Origin: Kiritimatiellia bacterium
GTDB taxonomy: Bacteria > Verrucomicrobiota > Kiritimatiellia > RFP12 > UBA1067
Reading direction: 5' to 3'
NCBI GenBank assembly: GCA_017403825.1
Contig: JAFRDO010000039.1
Span: 1 to 35,960, forward strand
DNA length: 35,960 nt
Of the stretch, positions 29,310-35,960 are shown piece by piece (within the stretch, counting starts at the first letter, position 1; the number at the start of each line of letters is the position of its first letter). A program made the translations under genes and the position numbers. The notes beneath the pieces were generated by a model. The model worked only from the letters and a program-made list of their open reading frames with translations, was not told where the DNA came from and made no database searches.

Positions 29310-29318
29310 TAGTATACT
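29290..29318 (+). promoter_or_regulatory. Candidate sigma-70-type promoter before the secretin gene
   Basis: TTGCGC (29290-29295) and TATACT (29313-29318) are separated by 17 nt and lie in an AT-rich patch that is unusual for this GC-rich window. The -10 matches the consensus at 5 of 6 positions; the -35 matches weakly (TTG only). It overlaps the end of the upstream gene and would give a short leader before the secretin start. Confidence 0.45.
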
Positions 29319-29350
29319 GTCACAAAATAACAGAGGAATAGGTGATCGAT

Positions 29351-32300
29351 ATGACGAACATCAGGAATTGGGTCGCCCTGAACGCGACGGCGGTGCTTGT
29401 TGCCGCTTCACTTTCTGCATTCGCGCAGGATGATCTTGACGATCTTCTGAAGGACCTCGATGGCGGCTCCGCGAAGCCGGCCGCGAAGGCCGAAGCGAAG
29501 CCTGAGGCTGCTGCCCCGGAAACTCCGGCGGAGGCTGCGAAGCCGGCCGTTCCGGAAACTCCGGCCGCTGACGAAAAACCAGCGGAGGCCGCGAAGCCCG
29601 AGGCTGAAGACGCTGCGGCTCCTGCTGACAGCAAGAAAGTCGATGAGGTGATGAATCTTCTGGACGAACTTGCTGCCGAGAGCGATAGCAAGGCCGAAGC
29701 GAAGCCAGCGGAGGCGAAGCCGGCAGAAGCCGCGGAGCCTGCCGCTGCCGCTCCGGAATCTCCGGCCGCCGACGAGAAGCCTGTCGAGGCCGCGAAGCCG
29801 GCAGAAGCCGCGGAGCCTGCTGCTGCAGCTCCGGAAACTCCGGTAGAGGCCGCGAAGCCGGCCGCTCCGGAAACTCCGGCCGCCGACGAGAAGCCTGTCG
29901 AAGCCGAGAAGCCGGCAGAAGCCGCGGAGCCTGCCGCTGCCGCTCCGGAAGCTCCGGCCGAGGCTGCGAAGCCGGCCGTTCCGGAAACTCCGGCCGCCGA
30001 GACGAAGCCTGCCGAACTTCCCGCTCCCGTCAATCCGGACGCCGAGCTTATCGAGAACATACGCGCTACAGAGCGGCTGCGCCGTCAGTCGCTCGACATG
30101 CAGGCAAAGCAGGAGATTACCGAAGCCCGTGAGGCGATGGAAGGTCGCGAATACGCCGAAGCCGTCCGCCACTACGGGTTGGCGCTCAAGCTACTCAACG
30201 ACCGGCCGTCTTCCAAGAAGCTCCGCCGCGAGTGCGACCAGGGAATTGCCGAGGGTCTCTATCGTGCCGCGCTTCAGGAAAACGACCTTGGCCGTCGCGA
30301 GCGTGCCGTCAAGCTGATGGAGAAGGCCATCGACATGCGCCACCCCAAGGCGCGCCGCATGCTCGACAAGTGGCAGGCCGAAGAGTCCCCGTCCGCCAAG
30401 GTCGCTGACGTCTCCGCAAACCGTCACCGCATCAGCGACGACGACTTCAAGAAGGAGCGCGAGCAGATTCGCAGGCACCTGCGCCGCAGCCGCCAGTACC
30501 TTGCGGTGCGCGACATGAACAAGGCCCTTGAGGAGTGCGAGATAGTCCTGAAGGCGGATCCCTACAACCAGGACGCGATACGCATACGCCGCGCGATCCA
30601 GAACAAGCGCCAGACGATCCGCGAGCAGGAGCGCGAGGCCGGCCGCGCCGGCATGATCGCCGATGTCGACGAGGCATGGCGGCCTGTCTACGCGGTGAAC
30701 GCGGCGCGCCTGAGCGAGTCCGCCGCCGACACCGTAAAGCAACAGACCGGCGACGACCCCGAGCGGACGATGGAGCAGGACATCGAGCGCCGCATGAAGG
30801 AGATGCGCCTTCCGACCATCTCGTTCAAGCCGCCGGCGACGATCATCGATGCGGTTGAGTTCTTCCGCGGCGCTTCCAAGGACTATGACCGTCCCGACAT
30901 TCCGCTTGAGAAGCGCGGCTTCAACTTCGTCCTCCGTACGCCGCAAGGTGCCATCAAGACGCAGCAGGCGGACTCGGAGTCCGACGACTTCTCGTCCTCC
31001 GGCGGCGAAGACTCGGACGCCCCGGCCAACGGACTGGAGCCTATCCAGACGATCACCGCCAGCGACATTACCTTCTACGAGGCGTTGAAGCTCGTCTGCG
31101 ACTCGGTGAACTACAAGTTCATAATCCGCGGACCCGTCGTCATGGTCATGCCGAAGGACATGTCGACCGCCGAACTCCTCTCCCGCAAGTACGACGTACT
31201 TGACGCGTTCCTGGAGCGCATGACGAGCGCATCGTCCGACGTGAAGGAAATGAAGTCCCAGGGCTTCGGCGGCGGCGGCAAGAAGTCGAACGACGACGAC
31301 AGCGAGAACCAGGAGCGCGACTGGAAGGCGTTCTTCGAGCAGATGGGCGTGAAGTGGCCCGAGGGCTCGTCGATCATGTATATCAAGACGCTCGGCAAGC
31401 TCTATGTGCGCAACACCCGCGAGAACCTCGCCGAGTTCGAGAAGGTGCTGCAGGAGATGGGTTCGCAGCCGAAGCTCATCGAGATCGAGACGCGCTTCGT
31501 GGAGGTCTCGCAGGAAGACCTGAACTCCCTCGGCTTCGAGTGGATTCTCAACAGCGACTATTCGCTCAACCTCGGCCATTCGCTCGGCAAGGCGCTCGGA
31601 ATCAAGAGCGGCACGTGGGGCAGCGAATCCGGCTCGACCTCGTTCAGTGGCAATGGGAGCGGCTCCTCCTCGTTTGGAGGCGGCAGCACTTCAGGCAACA
31701 GCAGCTCGACGGTCGCCCAAAACGAGCTGCAGAACTGCGCACAGGTTCCTGGTTACCCGACCAGTAACACGAAGACCGAATCGACATCGGCGCAGAATTC
31801 CCAGCAGTCTTCCTCCTATGCGTTTGATTCCACCCGGTCTTCATCTTACTACCGCCGCGTCGACCAGAATTCCCAGGGTTCGGGGTGGATACGTGACAAT
31901 GGCAAGCGCAACCTCGGCGTGAACGCCTTTGGCGGCACCACTGATTACGCGAACGGCAGCCGCTATCTTTCCACGGTCGGCAACCACATCTCGGGCGAGT
32001 CGAAGTCGACCAACGACCAGTTCATGCGTGTGAACGCGTTCCTCGGCCAGGCGGACCTTTCGATGATCCTGCACATGCTTTCGCAGCGCAGCGACACCGA
32101 CCTCCTGTCCGCACCGAAGGTGGTCACGAAGTCCGGCGAGAACGCGGTCATCAAGGTCGTCACCGAATACATCTATCCGCAGGACTATGACGTGCAGCTG
32201 CAGTCGTCCTCTTCGAGCAGCTCCAGCGGCGGCGGCGGATCATCTTCCGCGATTCTTGCCGTTGTGGAACCGCAGAACTTCACGATGCGCGAGGTCGGCG

Positions 32301-32911
32301 TCATACTCGACGTCACGCCTACGTATTCCGAGGCGAACGGCGGAACCATCGACCTTGAGCTGAAGCCTCAGGTCGTGCAGGAGCCGACTTGGCGCAACTA
32401 CGGCATGAAGATTCCGTTCACCGGCAACCCGTCGACGGTTACTGCTCCAAGCCTCAGCTGGCTTAGCGCTCTTCCGGAAGCCCTTGAGTCGATGAACAGT
32501 GCGGTTTCAAAGCTGATTTCCGATAACGCTGCAGAAATCGCCAACAGTTATGTAGATGCCGGCATCGCGAGCATGAACCCGTCGACGCTCACGTATTACG
32601 ATGCTCCGATGGAGCAGCCGTTCTTCCATGTCCGTTCGGTCGATTCGAAGGTGTCGATCACTCCGGGTGCGACGGTCGTGATGGGCGGTCTCATCACCGA
32701 GCAGCGCAAGGCGATGGACGACAAGATTCCGTTCCTCGGCGATCTGCCCTACATCGGGCGCCTCTTCCGCAGCCATGCGGAGCAGACGGTCAAGCGGAAC
32801 CTGCTGATCTTTGTTACCGGGCGCCTGATCACGCCTTCCGGCCGCGAGCTCCACACGAACGAGGAGACTCTCGCCGAGGCCGAGGTCAAGGCCGCTCCCA
32901 AGGCCGAGTAA
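29351..32911 (+). CDS. Secretin (GspD/PilQ superfamily) with a repeat-rich N-terminus
   Basis: Outer-membrane channel of the pilus-like/type II secretion-like system. The ATG at 29351 gives 1186 residues, a signal peptide ending in AFA and an AGGTG ribosome binding site; a GTG at 29342 with GAGG upstream is an alternative. In order: signal peptide (1-~26), Pro/Ala/Glu/Lys-rich repeats (about 40-227), TPR-like helices (about 250-404), N-domain with FKPPATIIDAVEFFR and ITFYEALKLVCDSV (about 477-607), a second N-domain (about 677-733), a Ser/Gly/Gln-rich insertion (about 750-850), then the secretin core (about 890-1167). The core includes LLSAPKVVTKSGENAVI, REVGVILDVTP and the signature VVMGGLI...IPFLGDLPYIGRLFRS. 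It is last in the five-gene cluster, matching Amuc_1098 (PilQ-like). The insertion precedes the core, so it may be an exposed loop. Confidence 0.94.
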   Translation: MTNIRNWVALNATAVLVAASLSAFAQDDLDDLLKDLDGGSAKPAAKAEAKPEAAAPETPAEAAKPAVPETPAADEKPAEAAKPEAEDAAAPADSKKVDEVMNLLDELAAESDSKAEAKPAEAKPAEAAEPAAAAPESPAADEKPVEAAKPAEAAEPAAAAPETPVEAAKPAAPETPAADEKPVEAEKPAEAAEPAAAAPEAPAEAAKPAVPETPAAETKPAELPAPVNPDAELIENIRATERLRRQSLDMQAKQEITEAREAMEGREYAEAVRHYGLALKLLNDRPSSKKLRRECDQGIAEGLYRAALQENDLGRRERAVKLMEKAIDMRHPKARRMLDKWQAEESPSAKVADVSANRHRISDDDFKKEREQIRRHLRRSRQYLAVRDMNKALEECEIVLKADPYNQDAIRIRRAIQNKRQTIREQEREAGRAGMIADVDEAWRPVYAVNAARLSESAADTVKQQTGDDPERTMEQDIERRMKEMRLPTISFKPPATIIDAVEFFRGASKDYDRPDIPLEKRGFNFVLRTPQGAIKTQQADSESDDFSSSGGEDSDAPANGLEPIQTITASDITFYEALKLVCDSVNYKFIIRGPVVMVMPKDMSTAELLSRKYDVLDAFLERMTSASSDVKEMKSQGFGGGGKKSNDDDSENQERDWKAFFEQMGVKWPEGSSIMYIKTLGKLYVRNTRENLAEFEKVLQEMGSQPKLIEIETRFVEVSQEDLNSLGFEWILNSDYSLNLGHSLGKALGIKSGTWGSESGSTSFSGNGSGSSSFGGGSTSGNSSSTVAQNELQNCAQVPGYPTSNTKTESTSAQNSQQSSSYAFDSTRSSSYYRRVDQNSQGSGWIRDNGKRNLGVNAFGGTTDYANGSRYLSTVGNHISGESKSTNDQFMRVNAFLGQADLSMILHMLSQRSDTDLLSAPKVVTKSGENAVIKVVTEYIYPQDYDVQLQSSSSSSSSGGGGSSSAILAVVEPQNFTMREVGVILDVTPTYSEANGGTIDLELKPQVVQEPTWRNYGMKIPFTGNPSTVTAPSLSWLSALPEALESMNSAVSKLISDNAAEIANSYVDAGIASMNPSTLTYYDAPMEQPFFHVRSVDSKVSITPGATVVMGGLITEQRKAMDDKIPFLGDLPYIGRLFRSHAEQTVKRNLLIFVTGRLITPSGRELHTNEETLAEAEVKAAPKAE
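29505..30020 (+). repeat. Pro/Ala/Glu/Lys-rich coding repeats in the secretin
   Basis: Imperfect direct repeats encode runs such as KPAEAAEPAAAAPE and KPAVPETPAA. An identical 27-nt stretch beginning GAAGCCGGCAGAAGCC starts at 29716, 29794 and 29908 (78 and 114 nt apart). Such a segment is probably a flexible periplasmic or wall-spanning linker and is prone to length change by slippage or recombination. Confidence 0.85.
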
Positions 32912-32920
32912 CCGAACGGC

Positions 32921-33493
32921 ATGAGGATCTGCCTAACGGGAGGGATTGCCTGCGGCAAGTCCCTCCTGTCTCATTATTTGAACGAGCTTGGCGTCGAGAC
33001 GATTGACGCCGACGACATCGTTCATGAGCTGATTCCAGATCCGGCGGAACGGCGGCGCATGGCCGCTGAGGTGTTCGCCGACCCGGAGAAGCGAAAAGCG
33101 CTTGAGGCGGAGATACACCCGTTGGTAAAGGCAAGGATCGAGGCGTTTATTTCTGAGGATCCCGGGAATTCCGGAGCTTCCGGAAATACCGGACATTCCG
33201 GAATTCGCATTGCAATAATTCCTTTGCTTTTCGAGACGCATTGGGACGCGGAATATGATATAATATGTTGCGTAGCGTCCGAGAGGGAGACGCAGATCTC
33301 TCGGATGATGGCGACGCGCGGCTATACGCGCGAAGAGGCCGAGGCTCGACTGGCGGCACAGTTGCCGGTCGTGGAGAAGGCCGCCAAATCTCACTACGTG
33401 ATAGACAACAACGGAACTGCCGAGGAACTGAGGTCCAAGGCGGAGGAGTTTGTGAAATGGCTGAAGAATTCGATGTGTTCGCCGGCTCGATGA
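32921..33493 (+). CDS. coaE: Dephospho-CoA kinase, with a tripeptide-repeat insertion
   Basis: Phosphorylates dephospho-CoA to CoA, the last step of CoA synthesis. 190 residues. The P-loop GGIACGKS (7-14) is followed by DADDIVHEL (29-37), [11 protein letters not shown] (about 66-76), IPLLFE (99-104), and a lid region with [19 protein letters not shown] (about 129-147). Residues 82-94 are a low-complexity stretch of four X-(Ser/Thr)-Gly tripeptides encoded by a 9-nt tandem palindromic repeat, lying between the IEAF helix and the IPLLFE strand, where the family normally has a short loop. The essential motifs on either side are intact, so the enzyme is probably active. The start is 9 nt after the secretin stop. 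The end overlaps rho by 37 nt; coaE and rho are also adjacent in Chlamydia. Confidence 0.94.
   Translation: MRICLTGGIACGKSLLSHYLNELGVETIDADDIVHELIPDPAERRRMAAEVFADPEKRKALEAEIHPLVKARIEAFISEDPGNSGASGNTGHSGIRIAIIPLLFETHWDAEYDIICCVASERETQISRMMATRGYTREEAEARLAAQLPVVEKAAKSHYVIDNNGTAEELRSKAEEFVKWLKNSMCSPAR
33165..33206 (+). repeat. 9-nt tandem, palindromic repeat inside coaE
   Basis: Four 9-nt units start at 33165, 33174, 33183 and 33192 (GGAATTCCG, GAGCTTCCG, GAAATACCG, GACATTCCG). GAATTCCGGA at 33166-33175 has its perfect inverted partner TCCGGAATTC at 33197-33206, and TTCCGGAA at 33178-33185 is itself a palindrome. The insertion keeps the reading frame and adds Asn-Ser-Gly-like tripeptides. It shares the 9-nt period and inverted symmetry of the intergenic elements near ackA, but not their unit sequence. 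Confidence 0.85.
33256..33264 (+). promoter_or_regulatory. Candidate extended -10 promoter inside coaE, upstream of rho
   Basis: TGATATAAT provides the TGn extension and a perfect TATAAT hexamer in an otherwise GC-rich coding region, about 190 nt before the rho start. No convincing -35 box lies at 16-18 nt. It could give rho its own transcript independent of coaE. A chance occurrence in coding sequence is possible. Confidence 0.35.
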
Positions 33494-35001
33494 AGCGCGG
33501 CAACGCTGCGAGCGGCGGTAGCGGCGCGCAGCCCGCTGCCGGCGCCCCGAAGAAGAAGTTTTACCGCAAGTCGTACGGACGCGGCGCAGGCAAGGCGAAC
33601 AACTCGCCGATTCGTGGCGCGAACGGCGAAGAGTCTGTGAATCCGCTCTTGAACGCTCCGTTGCCGACCGAGCAAAAGGCCGCGGAGCCTGAGGCGCCGG
33701 CCAACCCCAACCGCAATCCCGACCTGCCCGAGTTCCAGCTTGGCGACATACAGACGTGGCCGGCCCAGCAGATCGTCGACCGGATGATGCCCGGCGCCGA
33801 TCCGGAGGAGCTGGGCAGCTACCGCAAGCACGAGCTCATATTCGCGGCAATCCGCAAGTACCTGGCGTCCGGCGGCGCCGTGATCGCCACGGGCTGCCTC
33901 GAGATCGTACGGGAGGGTCATGGTTTCCTGCGTTCGGCGAAGAACAACTTCCTTGCCTGTCCGGAGGACGTGTTCGTGACGCAGCAGCAGATCCGCCGCC
34001 ATGCGCTCAGGACCGGCGACATAGTCGAGGGGCCGATCCGCGACCCGCGCGACCGCGACCGCTTCTTCTGCCTCGGAAACGTGATGCGCGTCAACGGCAA
34101 GGAGCCGTCCGCCGCCGCCCGCGTCGTCCATTTCGAGAGCCTTACGGCCACGTTCCCGACACGGCGCATAATACTTGAGACCGACGCGAAGGAGTTTTCC
34201 ACGCGCGTCATCGACCTGTTCGCGCCGATCGGCTTCGGCCAGCGCGGACTCATCATCGCGCCGCCGCGCGTAGGCAAGACAGTGCTTCTCCAGAAGATGG
34301 CCAACGCCATCTCGAAGAACTACCCCGAGGCGATCCTGATAATCCTCCTCATCGACGAGCGTCCCGAGGAGGTGACGGACATGCAGCGCAACACGAAGGC
34401 GATGGTCCTCTCCTCCACGTTCGACGAGGAGCCGCAGCACCACGTGAACGTTACCGAGATGGTGCTCGAGATGTCGAAGCGCCAGGTCGAGAACGGCAAG
34501 GACGTCATAATCCTCATGGACTCCATTACCCGCATGGCGCGCGCCTACAACACCGTCCAGCCGCATTCCGGCAAGATCCTGACGGGCGGCGTGGACGCGC
34601 TGGCGATGCACCGTCCGAAGCGCTTCTTCGGCGCGGCCAGGAACATCGAGGGCGGCGGCTCGCTCACCATCATCGCGACTGGCCTCATCGACACCGGCAG
34701 CCGTATGGACGAGGTGATCTTCGAGGAGTTCAAGGGCACGGGCAACATGGAGATAGTGCTTGACCGCAGCCTTGCCGACAAGCGAATCTTCCCGGCAATC
34801 GACATCGACAAGTCGGGTACGCGCAAGGAAGACCTGCTTCTTGACCCGATGGAGCTGGAGAAGACCTGGGGCATACGGCGCATACTGTCTTCCGCCGGAA
34901 CGGAGTCGGCGATGAAGTCCGTCCTGAATTCGCTGAAGAAGACGCAGTCGAACCCCGAGTTCTTGCTTGCGTTCGACCTCAGCAAGGTGCGTGAGATGTA
35001 A
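33457..35001 (+). CDS. rho: Transcription termination factor Rho
   Basis: Hexameric RNA-dependent ATPase/helicase that ends transcription of untranslated RNA. The ATG at 33457 was chosen because GGAGGAG (33442-33448) precedes it at good spacing; it lies inside coaE and gives 514 residues. An ATG at 33490 overlaps the coaE stop but has no ribosome binding site. The first ~90 residues are a Gly/Ala/Pro/Lys-rich, apparently disordered extension. The RNA-binding cold-shock-like domain includes GHGFLRS (about 155). The ATPase core has [15 protein letters not shown] (Walker A, about 268-275), [27 protein letters not shown] (Walker B, about 350), [19 protein letters not shown] and GTGNMEI near the C-terminus. 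Walker A reads PPRVGKT instead of the common PPKAGKT, which keeps the catalytic Lys. Confidence 0.97.
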   Translation: MAEEFDVFAGSMKRGNAASGGSGAQPAAGAPKKKFYRKSYGRGAGKANNSPIRGANGEESVNPLLNAPLPTEQKAAEPEAPANPNRNPDLPEFQLGDIQTWPAQQIVDRMMPGADPEELGSYRKHELIFAAIRKYLASGGAVIATGCLEIVREGHGFLRSAKNNFLACPEDVFVTQQQIRRHALRTGDIVEGPIRDPRDRDRFFCLGNVMRVNGKEPSAAARVVHFESLTATFPTRRIILETDAKEFSTRVIDLFAPIGFGQRGLIIAPPRVGKTVLLQKMANAISKNYPEAILIILLIDERPEEVTDMQRNTKAMVLSSTFDEEPQHHVNVTEMVLEMSKRQVENGKDVIILMDSITRMARAYNTVQPHSGKILTGGVDALAMHRPKRFFGAARNIEGGGSLTIIATGLIDTGSRMDEVIFEEFKGTGNMEIVLDRSLADKRIFPAIDIDKSGTRKEDLLLDPMELEKTWGIRRILSSAGTESAMKSVLNSLKKTQSNPEFLLAFDLSKVREM

Positions 35002-35029
35002 TTTTGATGTATGGGCGGCGATAAAATTA

Positions 35030-35038
35030 TGGTATAAT
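35030..35038 (+). promoter_or_regulatory. Candidate extended -10 promoter of the InlB-repeat gene
   Basis: TGGTATAAT has the TGn extension plus a perfect TATAAT, within an AT-rich 79-nt gap after rho. No good -35 exists at standard spacing (TTGATG at 35004 is 23 nt away). It implies a leader of roughly 35 nt before the ATG at 35081. Confidence 0.55.
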
Positions 35039-35040
35039 GC

Positions 35041-35060
35041 TACCGTTGCGTAACGGGGTA
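35041..35060 (+). promoter_or_regulatory. Small 5'-leader hairpin
   Basis: CCGTT (35043-35047) and AACGG (35052-35056) form a 5-bp stem with a GCGT loop, extendable by TA/TA across a two-G bulge. It sits at the expected transcript start of the InlB-repeat gene and just before its AAGGGAGGTGG ribosome binding site (35066-35076). It is too short and lacks a T-run, so it is not a convincing terminator for rho. A function is uncertain. Confidence 0.3.
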
Positions 35061-35080
35061 TAACGAAGGGAGGTGGCAAG

Positions 35081-35960
35081 ATGAAAAAATGGCTGACATC
35101 TTTGTCGCTTGCGCTGCTTGCGGCGGGGCAGGCATCTGCATTGAGTGTGTCTTGCGGCTATTTCGAGGGGGACAAGGCAACGGCTAATGCGTCGGCCCAT
35201 GGTTATGTCAATCCATATTCGTTCACTCTAACCAAGACCACTTCGAATCCAAGGCCTAGCAAGACGTTTGCAGTCACCAACGCTCCTGCCGGGTGGAAGA
35301 CCACCGACTGGCTCGTCAACACCAACGATACTACCTGGGTCAAGGGTTCATTCGCTTCGAAGGGAGTGTCTGACAATTCATTCACGTACACATGGGTTGA
35401 TGCAGATGATGGTGCCACATTTAGAAACATCGCAGTCCGGTTCGACCCGATCACGGTAACTTTCAAGTTTGACACGAACGGTGGAACTTCGTATGGCGAT
35501 CTGGGGCCATTCCTGTCCACGAATGCAGTGGTAATACCGAAATATACCGGCACGCGGACCGGATACACGTTCAACGGCTGGACGAACGAGTACGTGAGCA
35601 CGGCATTCATCAATAAGAAGACGTTTAGCGATCCAGTGACCACGTTCAGACTTCGCAACACCGACACGAATGTCTGGTTCTATGCGACATGGGCGGCCAA
35701 TACCTACACCGTCACGTTCAACGCGAACGGCGGCAGCGTCACTCCCTCGTCAAAGAGCGTCACGTACGACTCGACATACGGAACGCTCCCAACGCCGACG
35801 TGGGCGGGCCATACGTTCGTCGGCTGGTTCACGTCTGCGAGCGGCGGCACGCAGGTGACGTCCGCCACGAAGGTTGCAATCACCGCGAACCAGACGCTTT
35901 ACGCGCGCTGGACTGCCAACTCGTACACCGTCACGTTCAACGCGAACGGCGGCAGCGTCA
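35081..35960 (+). CDS. Exported InlB B-repeat protein, 3'-truncated by the window edge
   Basis: 293 residues are visible, with no stop before the edge. The ATG at 35081 follows a strong ribosome binding site and begins a signal peptide (MKKWLTSLSLALLAAGQASA, cleavage near residue 20). Residues ~21-120 form an unrecognised, Thr/Ser/Asn-rich domain. InlB B-type (Listeria-Bacteroides, Flg_new) repeats follow: one degenerate copy (about 125-205, VTFKFDTNGG ... WFYATW), one standard copy (about 209-280, YTVTFNANGGSV ... GWFTSASGGTQV ... LYARW), and a third starting at about 282. Such repeats occur in secreted or surface proteins of bacteria living with hosts. The giant protein at the left edge, which lacks its N-terminus here and starts with MBG-like modules, may belong to the same broad class. 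Confidence 0.9.
   Translation, partial: MKKWLTSLSLALLAAGQASALSVSCGYFEGDKATANASAHGYVNPYSFTLTKTTSNPRPSKTFAVTNAPAGWKTTDWLVNTNDTTWVKGSFASKGVSDNSFTYTWVDADDGATFRNIAVRFDPITVTFKFDTNGGTSYGDLGPFLSTNAVVIPKYTGTRTGYTFNGWTNEYVSTAFINKKTFSDPVTTFRLRNTDTNVWFYATWAANTYTVTFNANGGSVTPSSKSVTYDSTYGTLPTPTWAGHTFVGWFTSASGGTQVTSATKVAITANQTLYARWTANSYTVTFNANGGSV
35705..35960 (+). repeat. Near-identical InlB-repeat coding units (219-nt period)
   Basis: A 37-nt stretch beginning TACACCGTCACGTTCAACGC is identical at 35705-35741 and 35924-35960, the second copy running into the window edge. The period is 73 codons. Identity at synonymous sites points to recent tandem duplication or ongoing gene conversion among the repeat units. 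Confidence 0.9.

Noticed and set aside
29320..30060. A minus-strand frame encoding a Gly/Ala/Ser-rich repetitive protein
   Set aside because: It is the reverse complement of the Pro/Ala/Glu/Lys repeat region of the secretin; its regular appearance is a by-product of that repeat.
33265..33456. A start at 33265 for Rho
   Set aside because: The extension is an out-of-frame translation of coaE. The ATG at 33457 has a strong ribosome binding site and gives a normal Rho length.
35041..35060. Intrinsic terminator for rho
   Set aside because: The stem is only 5 bp, lies downstream of a strong -10 element and lacks a T-run; a leader hairpin is more plausible.
33394..35079. A 561-codon minus-strand open frame opposite rho
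   Set aside because: The plus strand encodes an unmistakable Rho; the antisense translation is low-complexity and shows no family motif.

Overview
The window comes from a GC-rich, diderm bacterium, most likely of the PVC superphylum (Verrucomicrobiota/Kiritimatiellota type, gut- or rumen-associated). This is inferred from three things. First, giant secreted proteins built from MBG-like, DUF2341-like, lamin-tail, LamG and TSP3-like calcium-loop modules, plus an InlB B-repeat protein. Second, a five-gene secretin/pilus cluster that closely resembles the Akkermansia Amuc_1102-to-Amuc_1098 locus, including a recognisable homologue of Amuc_1100. Third, a coaE-rho pair like that of chlamydiae. A Kdo-pathway isomerase gene implies LPS. 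No rRNA or tRNA was recognised, so the taxonomic call rests on gene content alone.

Layout: every gene lies on the + strand and no gene-free stretch exceeds about 105 bases. (1) 1-21288 is an envelope/surface block: the 3' part of a giant multidomain protein, a small putative lipoprotein whose start overlaps its stop, and a 4244-residue secreted protein with about fourteen calcium-binding loops. (2) 21370-24737 is a metabolic block: acetate kinase, phosphate acetyltransferase (together acetyl-CoA to acetate plus ATP) and arabinose-5-phosphate isomerase (Kdo/LPS synthesis). (3) 24757-32911 is the pilus-like/secretin block: a small exported protein, a PilM-PilN fusion, an Amuc_1100-like membrane protein, a membrane protein with a zinc ribbon and calcium loops, and a large secretin. 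Its stop/start overlaps point to one co-translated operon, with a candidate promoter just before the secretin. (4) 32921-35001 holds coaE and rho, which overlap by 37 nt. (5) 35081-end is the 5' part of an exported InlB-repeat protein behind its own candidate promoter.

The least expected signal is a family of palindromic elements built from 9-nt units. A run of units of the form GRC-NN-GRG-N is followed by a run of the complementary form (YCYC-NN-GYC). One copy sits in each gap around ackA, pta and kdsD, and the third runs into the start of kdsD, where it would encode its first ~34 residues. A different 9-nt repeat, also palindromic, lies inside coaE and encodes four X-(Ser/Thr)-Gly tripeptides.

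Taken together, the genes suggest a fermentative, acetate-producing diderm that invests heavily in very large surface proteins and a type IV pilus-like secretin system.
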